Assembly (NCBI GenBank): GCA_002150815.3
Contig: NDFF03000057.1
Span: 124,001 to 188,000, forward strand
Length of the DNA: 64,000 bases
Reading direction: 5' to 3'
Source: Grammothele lineata
Taxonomy: Eukaryota > Basidiomycota > Agaricomycetes > Polyporales > Polyporaceae
The notes under the pieces were generated by a model, which saw nothing but the letters and a program-made list of their open reading frames with translations, was not told the origin of the DNA and searched no databases. Shown here piece by piece: positions 49,849 to 61,813 of this stretch. The position numbers and the translations under genes are program-made. The number at the start of each line of letters is the position of its first letter. Position 1 is the first letter of the stretch.

Positions 49849-51352
49849 ATGCCCTCCGCACCTCTCCCCGCTATCCCCCCCTTTAACAAGATCTTCATCA
49901 TTGGCATATGGGTCGAGACGGCTTTGTGGGGTGCGTTATTATCTACACTATCAGAGCAGCGATGGCTTTATTTGCTAATTACTTTGCAGGCCTGAAGTGA
50001 GTATTGAGGACTCTTGGTCCTGCGTCCGATTTTCGCGATTGTTGACTGTCGGAATAGCTCTGCCCTGTTCATTGCGGTATGCTACGTACTCTTCTGGCGT
50101 CCTAATGCAAAGGCAAACAGATGGTAGGATATTCGTCGTGACTGCATCCGTATACAAAAACTAATCGGGACTTGGATCAGGGTCCTGGGCTTGGCTTCCG
50201 GCCTCTTGTATGCCCTCATCACCCTACACGTCTCAGCATCCTTGCGCCAGGAGATAGAAGCCTTCATTCTCGTTCCGCCTGGAGCCCCAATGAATTATGC
50301 CTCGATCTACTTCGCTCAAGAGGGTGCTAAGATGGCACTGCTGAAGAACATAGTCTACTCAACTGCTGTGAGCATCTACTCGGAGACCTAACTCATTTTA
50401 ATCTCATGTATATTTTACTCTGCAGGTCCTGATTCAAGATCTCGTTCTGGTGCGCGCATGACTCATCGTCAATCTGGCAGACGTGGACGTTGACATCCAT
50501 GTAGATATGGCGCATGTATGTCGTCTGGGGCTCTTCTTGGAAGCTCGCTGGTTTCTTTGTAAGCTCGCCTCGCCTCGCCACCTGCGTTGTAACTGACCGT
50601 CTCGCTCTCAGCTAATCGTGGAGTTGGCGCATAGTGGCATGTTCTTCTTTCACGGCTACAAGTCTAGATGTGAGCTGACTGCTGTTCTACTTCCAGCTTG
50701 TGCATACGCCGGAATTATTCTTCTCATCAACCCGTCTATCGGAATCTATTCACCCGTACTGCAAACGATGGGACTCGTAGGATGGTCTCTCGAGCTGTGT
50801 GTCAATATTTGCGTCACTATCGCAATCGCCGGAAGATTGTGGTATATGGGAATGAGACTGTCGCGCGCGACCTCCACGGGAGCGTCCGAAGTGATAAGAT
50901 CTAACACATATGCGTCTTCTATCCTTACCCTGATCGAGTCAGGGGCGATCCTCATCGCCGTCACCGTCACCATTCTCATTCTCTACAAGACGGGGAATGC
51001 GGCCGCACTAGTTTGTACGGACATCGCCACTCAATTTTCGGTGAGTTTTCCCAAACTATAAGTGAAGATGACGTGTGCTTATTGCCTTCAACAGGCTCTC
51101 GTCCCCAACCTCATCATTGTACGCGTGGGACTGGGTTTGACTCATGGTCTCCCATCGGCGTACAAGTCCTACATGGCGACTTTGTCCACTTCCCAGGACG
51201 GAATGACATTCAAGATGAATACGTTTCCCTTTGGAAGGAGCACGGACGGCGGGGAATCGGGGTGTTTTGATGATAATGCTGGCAGATCGTTTGGGGCGCT
51301 GTCCGAGTTCAAGGCGGCGAATGGGTCTCAAGCTAGCGTCCGGATCGATTAG
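49849..51352 (+). CDS. Multi-pass (7TM-like) membrane protein of Agaricomycete type
   Basis: Eight exons close in phase: 49849-49930, 49990-49996, 50058-50123, 50181-50367, 50426-50449, 50505-50558, 50612-51040, 51095-51352 (368 aa). Hydrophobic segments include FIIGIWVETALWG, SALFIAVCYVLFW, LGLASGLLYALITLH, a segment around GIILLINPSIG, LCVNICVTIAIAG and ILIAVTVTILILY. That is about seven helices, followed by a hydrophilic cytosolic tail of roughly 60 residues. WRMYVVWGSSWK matches the short RxYxVWGxxW block typical of a large, uncharacterised mushroom membrane-protein family. Exon 2 is 7 nt and exon 5 is 24 nt. Function is unknown. Its position between a hydrolase and an oxidase next to TS-B allows, but does not prove, a role in export or sensing. 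Confidence 0.78.
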
Positions 51353-52500
51353 TGCCTACGTGCTGCTCTGGCCTTCTTTGCTGTAGCCTCATGGCTACCC
51401 TATTGCGATGCGAAGCTTGTAATTATAACCGTTATTGCTACTACTGCATAACCAATATCATGACAAGTACATATGTACCTCCCTTGGGATTTCTGCGTAG
51501 CTGGACATGTTAGGTGACGGCCATCGCAAGTAGCGTGATTCCATTGTCACTACCCCACTGCAGAATCATGTCGAGCACCGTAACGTGTTCACACCACTCC
51601 AGGGCAGTTAGAGTCGCCGGCTCCTATACATTACCGCACGTCGCTCTAGTAGGGTCGCGCGCAGTCCGAGTGGGACCCGGTCAAAGACTCGTCGCGACTG
51701 TTAGGAGAGGTTGGCACCCCGAGGCAGACCGGAGGCGGCGGCCGCGTGTGAGCGATGATACGTCCGAAGCTCTAGTAGCTACGAAGACGAAGTCCTCAAC
51801 AGCTGCCGCCCCCCTCTCACACAATGGCATGACGTTCAGAAGTTCAAGGAGCAACGAGGAGGCGCTGCATGCAGGTAACTTGATACAATGCCGAACTGCG
51901 GCGAGTTGCTGAGCTCAAGCTGCAGTGGGAAACAACGGTTATAATTAAATGAGGCAGCATCGTGCAGAAGGTCATGAGTCTTGCAGCATGTGGTCACTGC
52001 GATGGGCCACCGGCGGAGTCATCGTGAGGAAAAGCTGCTACGCAATAAGGTTTACGGTACCATTTGAAGTGTTTTTTTCGAGTTTACCCGCAACAAGTAC
52101 CGGCGATTGTGGGTGGAATGGCTCTCACGAGTGCGCAATGGCACAGGAGAACGATGGCACAGTACCGGCCCTTTCTAGAATTCATATTGCGAGTCACAAA
52201 GAGTTTCGATGTCAGGATATCACGGGTCACGGGTTACGAGTCACGCATTCCCACAGTCAACAACCCAAGTCCTCCGCTTGCCTCAGGCTTAGCTTCAACG
52301 ATCAGCCGCCACGCGTGCTTGAGACTCTTCTCCCCGTTGTTCAACAGATGAACTTAAGGTCTAACCGGTGCAGCTACACAAATGGCGTACTATAACACGC
52401 ACTGGGGGATTTGTGGTTGAATCCTCCGTTCTCCCGGACCCCTCGGTCTCTTCCCTAGTACTAAACGCAGCACTTCAACTGTTCTTGCGCTACTCCAACC
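51353..52500. other. Intergenic region, no gene seen
   Basis: Frames such as plus 51514-51912 and 51949-52395 lack motifs and splice logic. Short imperfect direct repeats of the CACGGGT/GAGTCACG type occur near 52228-52246. The right end is the promoter of the FAD oxidase. Confidence 0.4.
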
Positions 52501-54296
52501 ATGTCCGACTCCTATTGCGCTTTCGCCAGCATGTTCGAGGGCGACCTTGTCACTCCCGAGCACCCAGAGTACGCCGCTGCTCTCCACCGCTGGGCCGCGA
52601 ATGCGGAGCGTCCCGCACGGGTCATCGCGTTTGTCCGCAACGCACAGGACGTCTCCAACGCGATCAAGTACGCCCTCACCGCACGGCTGCCCCTTGCGGT
52701 GCGCGGCGGCGGGCACTCCGCTTCTGGTGCGTCATCATCCGAGGGCGGGCTGGTGATCGACCTATCCAGATACCTCAACAATGTCACCATCGACGCCGAG
52801 AAGAAGCTTGGGTATATCGGTGGAGGTGCAATCTGGGAAACTGTAGACAAGGCTGCGATTGCCCATGGACTTGCGACCGTGGGAGGAACTGTGAACCACG
52901 TATGTGCCTGTCGTCTTTCGCTGCAACATATTGTGTTGATTGATATGAACCATCCAGACGGGGGTTGGAGGGTGCGTAGTGATGAAATACGGCATTTGCG
53001 GGCAGGATATACTGACGCTACTTATCTTCACAGGCTTATCACGGGAGGTGGTATCGGCTGGCTAAGTGGTGCGTACGGCCTGGCAATCGACAATCTTCGC
53101 CAAGTCAGTGTTTTCAATAGCATGACTTCTATTTCTCTTGATAATTGGTACTTATGTCACGTACAGGCTACCGTCGTCACCGCGGATGGCTCCATCCTCA
53201 TCGCAAGCGAGACGGAGAACCGTGATCTTTTTTGGGGCATTCGTGGCGCTGGCTCGAACTTGGGTGTTGTGACGGAGTTCGTGCTGCAGCTGCATCCGCA
53301 ACGAGAGACTGTGTTCGCGGGAATGACAATATTCACTCCCCCCTCCATGGAGAAGCTGGCCGAGCTCACGGAGTCGTGGTGGAAAGCCGGTCCTTCGGAG
53401 AAGGAGGCTATGTTGCAGGGATGGAGTCGAGGACCAGATAGTAATGTAGGTATTGACTTATGTTCTTCAGTTCAGGAACTTATCACAAATTCCTTTAGCC
53501 CTTCATCGTCGTCTTCTTCTTCTACAACGGTAGCGAGGAAGAAGGCCGCGCGAACTTTCAGAAGTTCTTTGATTTAGGTGAGGACTTTGATATCCGACCT
53601 AGAAGTGACGCCCACACGAAACGTATAGGCCCGGTCATGGACTTCACGCGCGAAATCCCCTACGAGATGGTCAACACCCTCCAGGTAAGCCATCCTGGCT
53701 CCTTGACCGTGTTCACAGCGCTGATTCCCATCCGCGCCTCAGAACGAGGGTGTGAAGCACGGGCAAAACATCTATATGCGGGGCGTATCCCAATCCGGCT
53801 CTCCCACCAAGGACTTCACGTCTGTCGCCACAGACTTCGCCGCTGAGTTCACGAAGACAGGCGAGTTTCGCCTTGGACTTTTGTTCGAGTACTTTCCCCT
53901 CGCGAAAGTCAACGCCGTGTCGTCCGACGGGACGGCCTTTCGGCGACCGGTTTCCGGCAATATCCTCACCATGATTTTCTGGGACGAGCTCTCTGAAGAC
54001 AAGGCTCGCCGTGCTCGCGATGCCGCCCACGAGCTTGCGGGAATTCTCGCCAAGAAGGCACCCTCGGAGGCGGACGATTCTTACGGAAACTACAGTGAGT
54101 AAATCTACTTCTACGCGCTCAGTACGTCACCATCGCTCAACATTCAATAGGCTCTGATGCGCCGAGCGAGACGAGCGACAAGGCGAAGGTGTTGTTCGGA
54201 GAAAATTTTGCCCGCTTGCAACAGGCGAAGCGTAAATACGATCCTGAGAACTTATTCAACAAGTGGTTTGCAATTGCGCCCGCTGCATCAACTTGA
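52501..54296 (+). CDS. BBE-like FAD-linked oxidase
   Basis: Flavoprotein oxidase of the berberine-bridge/PCMH-FAD family, which oxidises alcohols or ring C-H/C-N bonds in secondary metabolism. Eight exons close in phase: 52501-52899, 52958-52971, 53034-53103, 53167-53445, 53499-53577, 53629-53684, 53743-54094, 54151-54296 (464 aa). The FAD-binding region has RGGGHSASG, with His72 as the expected covalent flavin ligand. Residues 130-138 read GTVNHTGVGG, partly encoded by a 14-nt micro-exon. The position where bicovalent members carry Cys lacks it here. LFWGIRGAGSNLGVVTEF and the C-terminal RKYDPENLFNKWF are family hallmarks. There is no signal peptide, so it is probably cytosolic. It fits as an additional oxidative step in the TS-B neighbourhood. 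Confidence 0.9.
52958..52971 (+). other. 14-nt micro-exon of the BBE-like oxidase
   Basis: Acceptor CCAG before 52958 and donor GTGCGT from 52972. It encodes Thr-Gly-Val-Gly and part of the next Gly of the flavin-binding loop. Without it the flanking exons are out of frame. Confidence 0.85.
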
Positions 54297-55167
54297 AGCG
54301 CGAGCGCAGATGCAATAGTTGCAGAGGATACCTTCAGTCTGCGCGGTTGGGAATACATTGTGTGGAGGTGTCTGATCCACCTAGAGTACGGGTTACAGTG
54401 TATGTCCACATGTTCAATATGATCTACAATAGTGCGAAAGCGCATTGTACGAAATCATGATGGTGGTGTTGAAGCGTTTGTATTGTGCCCCTGCAGACTG
54501 CAGCTATGTACACTCGAGATACATGCATTGCGCAATTATCACCTTGGAGAAAGTTGTCGCACACTAGACATCATCGTCAGTCTGACAAGGCTGCCGTCGC
54601 CCGCGGCAGTCCACCCAAGACTACACGAGTAATCGGCAACTGGGAACTAATTTTCTTCCTCGAGACGGTCTAGGGACTCATCCTATGTAACATTTGGTGG
54701 CATCTGACATATGTAGGATGAATCATGATACCGACGCGAGCTGGGAGAGGGCAGCCACTCAGGCCCTGGGTCTGTAGCGAGTTATTCTTCATATTATGCG
54801 TGAAGCTTGACATAAACCGTCTCACATATATGCTGATCCTGGATATGCAGAAAAGCAAGGAGCATTCGACTGTCGAAGTAGATGATCTCAAAATTCCGGC
54901 TGAATCGGATGTACGAGGATATTTGTGCATGTTTGTTTTCAAATAGGCGCCTACTAATCCTAGGCACCGTACGCTTGCTCCGCTCGCAATTACACGAAGA
55001 ATCTACGTTCATATTGGAAATGTGTCAATATGATATCGAGCCCGCGTACTACTTAATCCAACACACATAAAAAGAGAGCAAGTATGGTTAGCTTGTACGA
55101 AAGACACAGATTGGGGACGGCAACACCGTTCCACATAATACAAAGGAGAGTGAGGGAGTCGTCGTCA
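54297..55167. other. Convergent intergenic region
   Basis: 3' flanks of the FAD oxidase (+) and the RhoGEF (-). AT-richer than the surrounding genes, with only short frames. Confidence 0.45.
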
Positions 55168-58100
55168 TCACGAACGCCATGAAAGCGCCGGGTTGAGGCG
55201 CGGTGAGTGTGGCGGTGAGTTGTTCTGGGAGAAGTATGTTGTAGACTGCGAAGGTGAGGCAAGCGATCCCGGAAGGTACAACGGTATTGTCGGGATGAGC
55301 TCGAAGACATGCTGGGCAGTGGGGCGAGGGCCACGCTGGCCGTTTGCCGTCTGCGTGACTTCGGCATTCATAACACCGTGGACGCGAGGTTCCTGTGAGA
55401 TCGTTTCCTGGCCATAACCCTCGGGGACAGGCGTTGCAGGAGGAACGCCAGTAACGCCACGACCATCCCAGATGCAGCGAACATCATTACCCGGGATAAT
55501 CTGTGCAAGACGGCCCGTCTCGACGTGTCGGATTTCGATGAATCGGCTGTCGAACAGGAGCACATATGGCGGGTGCCACGCGACATGTTCTGCCGTGCCT
55601 TCCCACTCGATCGTCCCGATCGAACGGCTGGGATCTCCATGGCGATCCACGTAGAGTCCAAACTCTGTTTCCTAACATTAGCGCCACTTGGTGTTACAGA
55701 TCCTATGGGGCTTACCATCATAACACAACAGGAACTCATTGTTGCTTGACCGGAACATTCCCATAGGGCGGCAAGACTCGCATCGCTTGGCCAACTTCTC
55801 TAGGCGAGGATCGTCGCGTTGCGGAATCGTGACACTCTTGAAGCTGAACCAGATATGAGCATGAGTTCACAACTAAGTATTCAAAAGGACGTACTCAGTG
55901 AGATCCATGATCTCGAAGCCCTTGGTGCACAGGATGACAATCCTAGCCTTGAGGAAGATCAAGTCGAACGCTTCTGAGGGTAGGAAGAAGTCCTGAGGGA
56001 AGTGGGGTAAGCCTTGGTTTCAATTGCAACACCCACCGGACTCACCCTGTAGATCCGGAACCATTCCGATCTCTGTGAACGCAGACCCAAGCGAGATCCA
56101 AACGTCTGTGGTTGCTTCGATCGCTCATTGATCTTGTCCACAACCGGTTCCAACACACGGAAAACGCTGTCCAGCTTTACAGTACTGGTTAGTAAATGCA
56201 TGATCAACAACGCTGTCCACGTACTCCTTTCTTCTTCATATAGATAACCAATGTACGGCCGTTCAAGTTGCCAACACTGAAGAAGTGGACGTCCTTGTTC
56301 CCGCTCAGCTTTTGAGGCGTTTGAGAAGTGTGCGCGCTCTGAGGCGAAGAAGGCACCAGTGCTTCAATGTGGTATGCGAAGAGCGACTACGGCGGAGAAG
56401 TAAGCCGGACCCTCGGAGCAACGCAACGCAATACTGAGCTTTACTCGCCTTGTCTGCCAGGACCAGGAAAATGCCGAAGTCCTCGAGCATGGCACATTGG
56501 GTGACCATCTTCAGATGAAGCACACGACGCAATGCTATCAAAGGATGCAGTTAGGCTTCGACCGGAGGCTTTGGGTATGACATTGGAACTTACATCGTGA
56601 ATCGTGCCTGAACCCGATCCACACTCCTTCGGCGCACCCAATGGCAACCAGACCGCGTCCATCGGACGTCGCTATACGTACGTTGTGAGTGATCGCACAG
56701 ACTACGAGACGGTGTATAACTCACTAAACGGCACCGAACACGTCACCTTCCCGGTGAATGCGTTCTCATGGCTCCACGCCGCGTTCGAGTTAGACATCAT
56801 CGACGGCACAAGGAACGTGTCCGCGCTGAGCGTCTCGATCTCGAACACCTTGTTCGAGTCCTGCACGACCTTGCGAAGCCCGATCGCCTCCTCCAACTTC
56901 TGCTTCCACTCGTTTCGCGCCTGTCCTGACTCCGCGAAGACGGTGTACAGCCCGCCCAGACGACCATTGTGGTGGATCGTGCATGGGTAAACGAGCCGGG
57001 AATCAGTTGAGGTGTCGGGAGAGGCTGCTACACCTGTTGGCGTTCCGGTATCGCCAGCGTGACGCTCGGAACGACCAAGACGCAGGATGCTGTTACCGCG
57101 TTGCACAGGTAGATCGTTGAAGTTGGCCAGAGTCAACAGGTCCAGGGGAATAGGCTGCACGATGGTCGTCAACACCGTTACTGAAGTGGTCAACTAAAAG
57201 GCTTACTCGTCTGTACACGTTGTACTTGGTAGAACCTTCCTTCTCCTTAGGTTTTGTCATCACCACTGCCAGGCATATGAAAGTCAGACACCGGCACACT
57301 CGTAACGAGTTAGCAAGACAGAAGACTCACAGTAGTTGTCAAACAGGAGCACGAAGAGCTCGGTCCATCCGTTCCATTCGAAGCCAGTATCAGGCTGGCG
57401 GAGCAGCTTGCCAGTATGGATCAACGAGCGGTTCTCGTTCAACAGGTCCATGTCCTAGGCAAGGCGATCAACTTCCATATTCCAATAGTGTATCGCTATC
57501 TGAGGACTCACGATATGCTCGCCGCTCTTGAACACCAAGTTCGAGTTGTAGCGCCACACCTCAACCTTCTGCTTGGCAGAGACGACACCCGGCTCGGTCT
57601 CCTTCCCGAGCGCTTTGATGACATCCAGCACCTGCGGGATGTAGTCCCGATCTTCATGGCCTTCAGGGGTCTCGTCGAGGATGTTCTTGAGCAGGAGTTC
57701 GTAACGGAGCAGACGCGGGATCGGCCGATTGATGAAGTTCTTCATGTCCAGACGGTGCGCGTCGGGGTGACGAGTACATTGCTAAACGTCCGCATTAGTA
57801 TCAATAAACATAAGTTTTAGTTACCAGAGGCAACGTACGTCGACGAAAGCCTTGAACTGTGGATTGTTCGCCATCTCATCGTCGATCCGGTACGCCGCAA
57901 TGGGGTAGTTGGGGATGTACTCCATGTACGCCTCACGGAAGTTGAGCACGGCGTCATAGATCGCGGCCGTAATGCTCTTGATGACCGGGTGCTCGTCGCG
58001 CTGGATCTCGTGCAGCTTGTCGAGCATGCGCCGGTGGTGCGCGTGCAGCTCGGCGTAGTTGTGGAACACCTCCTGGATGAACTGTTCCAGTCGATCGCGC

Positions 58101-61100
58101 GGGATGATTGGCGGATCCATCTCCCGCAGTGGCGCCACGTACATCTGTACAGGTAGAACGTCAACGCACAGCGATGAGAAAGCACTCGTAACAACGCACC
58201 ACTTCGATATTCTCCAAGTCGCGGACGTAGTCCATCTCACCCTGGATGACCTCAAAGATGATGCTACACATGTACATCGTTAGCATCTACCTTCGACTCG
58301 CAGTTGAGATAACTCAGACTCACTTCTGGCGCTTCATCTCCGTCTTCGAGAGAGACTGACGGACGTCCTCGGGAACGAGGTTGTGCCACTCGAGTTTGCC
58401 TGTCGGGCCCTTGCCCATCGCCGATTGCCATGTCCAGAGCTGAGCGACAGTCTGCAGCTTCTTGATAGCAGTGATCGCTTCCTGGAGGAACTCGATGTCG
58501 GGGTTGCCATCGGTCGTCTCGTTGCAGATGGCTTCGAGCAGCACGGGGTACTTCTGGAGATGCTCTGAGGGCCTGCTGAGGAAGTGCTTAAGATCAAGCC
58601 GGTGGGCATCCGGGTGCCTCGAGCATTGCTATCGGAAGTCTGGTGAGAGTCCGAATATCATCCCCAGTCTACTATTACTTACCTCAATGAACCGCTTGAA
58701 CTCCGCGTTCTTCTCCATCTCGTCCTTCATGCGCTTCTCCGCGACAGGCAGGTGACCAACATAGATCGGGTACGCCAGCCGGAACTCCGTCGCCGCCTCG
58801 AGGAAGATGTCGCCGATAGTCTGAATGACAGGTGCCTGCTCGCGCTGCCGCACATAGACCATCTCAAGCAAGCGGCGGTTGCATTCGCGCAGGTCAAGGA
58901 TATTGCCGAATACCTCGTCGATGAACTCGTCGATCTCTGTCAATCGGACGATAGGAGGGTTCGCGTTTCGGAGAGGGCGGATGAATAGAGTCTCGATCGT
59001 ATCGAGATCCCGCAAGTACTGCTTCTCCTTGTGGACGAGCTTATGGATGATGCTGCATGGATGTGAGTTAGGGTTGACGCATATATGCAGTCAGATCACG
59101 CACTTCTGCCGATTAACCTCGCTATCTGGCAGTGTCGACAGGATCTCTCCAGGCACGGTCCTCGTCCACTCATCTCTCTCCTCTTCCGCGTCTTTCTCCG
59201 CCGGCGTGATGAGCGGCAACGCACCCCGCTGAGTAAAAAACGCACATCAGCTCCGGCTCCACATCCTGCAATGCTCCACTATGGCGACGACTCCGCACTC
59301 GCTTAGAGCAGGCTCCCGTCGCCATCGGAACAAGTCATGAAATGGAGACGTACCCGTCGAGGACATGTGTACGAGTAGCACGGGTTCTCCTCGTCGCAAC
59401 TCGACGCGTAGCACCGCGTCAGGAGCGTGATGACCGCTGTGGGCAGCTCCTCGCGCTCCATGCGCGCGTCGGATGCGCCTTCTTGGTCGTCCCAGAACAT
59501 GTATACATCCTCCACGCCATCCTGCAGCGGCCGGTCAACCCACTCGACTTCGTAGAAGAAGAGCTGGCTCTGGAGACTCCGCGCGACTTGCAACGCAGCA
59601 CGGCGATCATTTGTGGATACACCATGGTTGACGAGAAGCTCGCGTTGGATCTGAGACTGGATCGTCGACTATATGCGTGGGACACATAGTCTATGAGACA
59701 CTGTATGCACCAATCCAGGGCAAGATACGCACCACAATGTCCTTCCCAGTGAATGCACGGGGATAAGGAATGCTACCCTTCACGTGCGTGCCACGGGGCA
59801 CCTTGTCGCGGAGTCGAACAGCAATGTGGCTGAGCAATGCGGGGTTGAAGAAGCGGTCATCTCCGTCTTCCGAAGGATCGTCTTCGTAGAAGTCGTCCTC
59901 ATCTTCGTAGTTCTCGTGCAACTCGAGAGGCCGCTTGATATCCTGCACGGTGCGTACAAGGTCTGGATCCCGCCATGTCGAGGATGACGCAACAGGCTGA
60001 ATTGGAGGCGCTCGGTACGTCTCCTGCACAGAGTAACTTGTCTGCGCAGGAATCGGTTGCTGGAAGGTCGGCGCTACCGAAGGGGGTGTGCTAGTAGACC
60101 AGCCGCTGTCGGACCCTTTAGAAACGTAAGAGGACCCTGCCGAGTTTCCACGATCCACTGAAGTCGCAAGGGAAGAGCTGGGACGCAGGACTACATCAGA
60201 GTCCTGATACGCCGAGGACGTAGTCGTATGGGTAGTGTAGGACGAGTTGCGATCGAGGCCATTCCCGTGTGGGTACGCCGAAGATCCAGCAGAGCCATTT
60301 GAAGTAGAACGCCCAAGCATGCCTTGCGAAACTAGCAGAGAACAAGAGTCAACACTGCACCAAAGCATGAGTATCTGAAACACGAACAGCTTTGGCTGTG
60401 ATTGAGCGGCGGCGGCGCTGCTGATAGAGACGAAGAGGATTGCTGAGAGTACGGCCTGTACTCCTGTTGTGCGGCGTATTCGGAGCGACTATACGCGTCG
60501 GCCATGTCCAACGTCGAAGGTGAACTGGGGGGCCGCTCATCCTCGTATACGCCGTACCCGGGAATCCGTGGAGGTTGAGCGCCGGGAGGGCGGCTCGCCC
60601 CAGCATTAGGGCGCCAGCCGTAGGAGGCGGATGTGTCAGGAACAGGCATGTTGTACTGCGACCTGGACGAACTATCCGCAGAACCAGGCCGAGTGCCTGC
60701 TGAGGAGGGTCGAGGATCAGGGACGTACGCTCCGTTCAACGAAGGAAGTCTCGCGATCATCGCGGAGTTGGCAGGGGGGTTAACTGGTCCATTGTATCCG
60801 TTGGGGGCTACCGGCAGTCGGCGACCCCTAGAATCCTCGCTTCAACATCCTCCTTCGTCTAGCGAGCGAGAAAGGAAACTCACATGTCAACGCTACCATT
60901 GTGCTTCTGACGGTGGTCCTCCGGATGATATGGGCGCGGCTCTGGCATGCCCGAGTACATGATGGGCGGCGGAGGAGGGGGCGGTACAAGTGCAGCGGAA
61001 TTGGAGCCGGGAATGCGGGGGAGGGGTCTGGGTGCGCGTTGAGAGGGAGACGGGGGGCTGCTGGCAGAGGAGGGAGGAGGGGGGTTAGGATGGGCGTGTT

Positions 61101-61441
61101 GCGAGGGATGTTGTGGACGTGGAGAAGGTGGAAGGCCGTAGTGGGAAGCTATTTGGGCACTCAGATCAGTATGGGCGGGCACTGCAACGGAAAGACGCAC
61201 GGCTAGTAGCCGACCGGGCGGATGGATGGAGCCTGTTCGCAGCTGGCGTTCCCTCTCCGTCCTGACACTGGCCGTAGATGTTCTCCAGCTCGCGATCTGG
61301 GGGCGGGGCGACGTGCGGATGGTGGGCGGCCTGGTCGGGTGCGGGCGACTCCTCGGCGAAGCCAGCGAGGACCTGGTGGTAGAGCTGCGCAAGGTCCTCG
61401 TCGCCGGGAGGCAGCGCTGGCAGAGCAGCGACAGACGACAT
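55168..61441 (-). CDS. Rom-type RhoGEF with DEP, two DH modules, PH and CNH domains
   Basis: Guanine-nucleotide exchange factor for Rho1-type GTPases, expected to act in cell-wall integrity and polarity at the plasma membrane. The start is the ATG at 61441 (SSVAALPALPPGDEDL). A long Pro/Ser-rich disordered N-terminus runs to about 59950. A DEP domain follows at about 59760-59430 (AFTGKDIV, then DRRAALQVARSLQSQLFFYEV). The first DH module is at about 59055-58320 (KEKQYLRDLDTIETLFIRPL, then HLQKYPVLLEAI). The second is at about 58280-57500 (GEMDYVRDLENIE, then RPIPRLLRYELLLKNIL). The PH domain is at about 57450-56790 (WTELFVLLFDNY, then RNEWKQKLEEAIGL). The CNH domain covers about 56690-55250 (KLSGNKDVHFFSVGNLNGR, SCRPMGMFR, YVLLFDSRFIEIRHVETGRL). 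Numerous introns keep all frames open. Tandem DH modules are unusual. Two DH-less paralogs lie at 10.7-16.1 kb. Confidence 0.88.
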
Positions 61442-61813
61442 GGTGAGCGAGAGGGTTAGATGGCGGGAGTAGAGTAATATAGACCGTCGAGCATCGAGCG
61501 CAGGACGAGTTGGCGGTGAGGTCGAGAGCTGCGGGCGGCAGGCCAATCGCTTGTCGGCCGCGGCCGCCTTCCCCTTCAGGCATCCGGAGCAATCGTTCCT
61601 CCGGTCATTAGATCTCCTTAACAGCCGACGCAATCCTCGATAATAACCTATAATAGCGGCCTATACCCACGCGCTGATGCGACTAACACGGGTCACTAAC
61701 GCTTTGTTACTTCCATCACTCCCTCTTTCTCCGCATTCATCCGAGTCCCGCCCGATGCTCTAGATCTCGCTTGTTTGCTGACCATATCGTCCTCCTCAAA
61801 ATCAACAAGCGCC
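61442..61813. promoter_or_regulatory. Divergent promoter between the RhoGEF and the tRNA methyltransferase
   Basis: 372 bases separate the two start codons, so regulation may be partly shared. No clear TATA box is visible. Confidence 0.5.

Noticed and set aside
61166..61459. Plus-strand frames opposite the RhoGEF N-terminus
   Set aside because: They mirror the Pro/Ala/Ser-rich coding sequence of the RhoGEF on the other strand.
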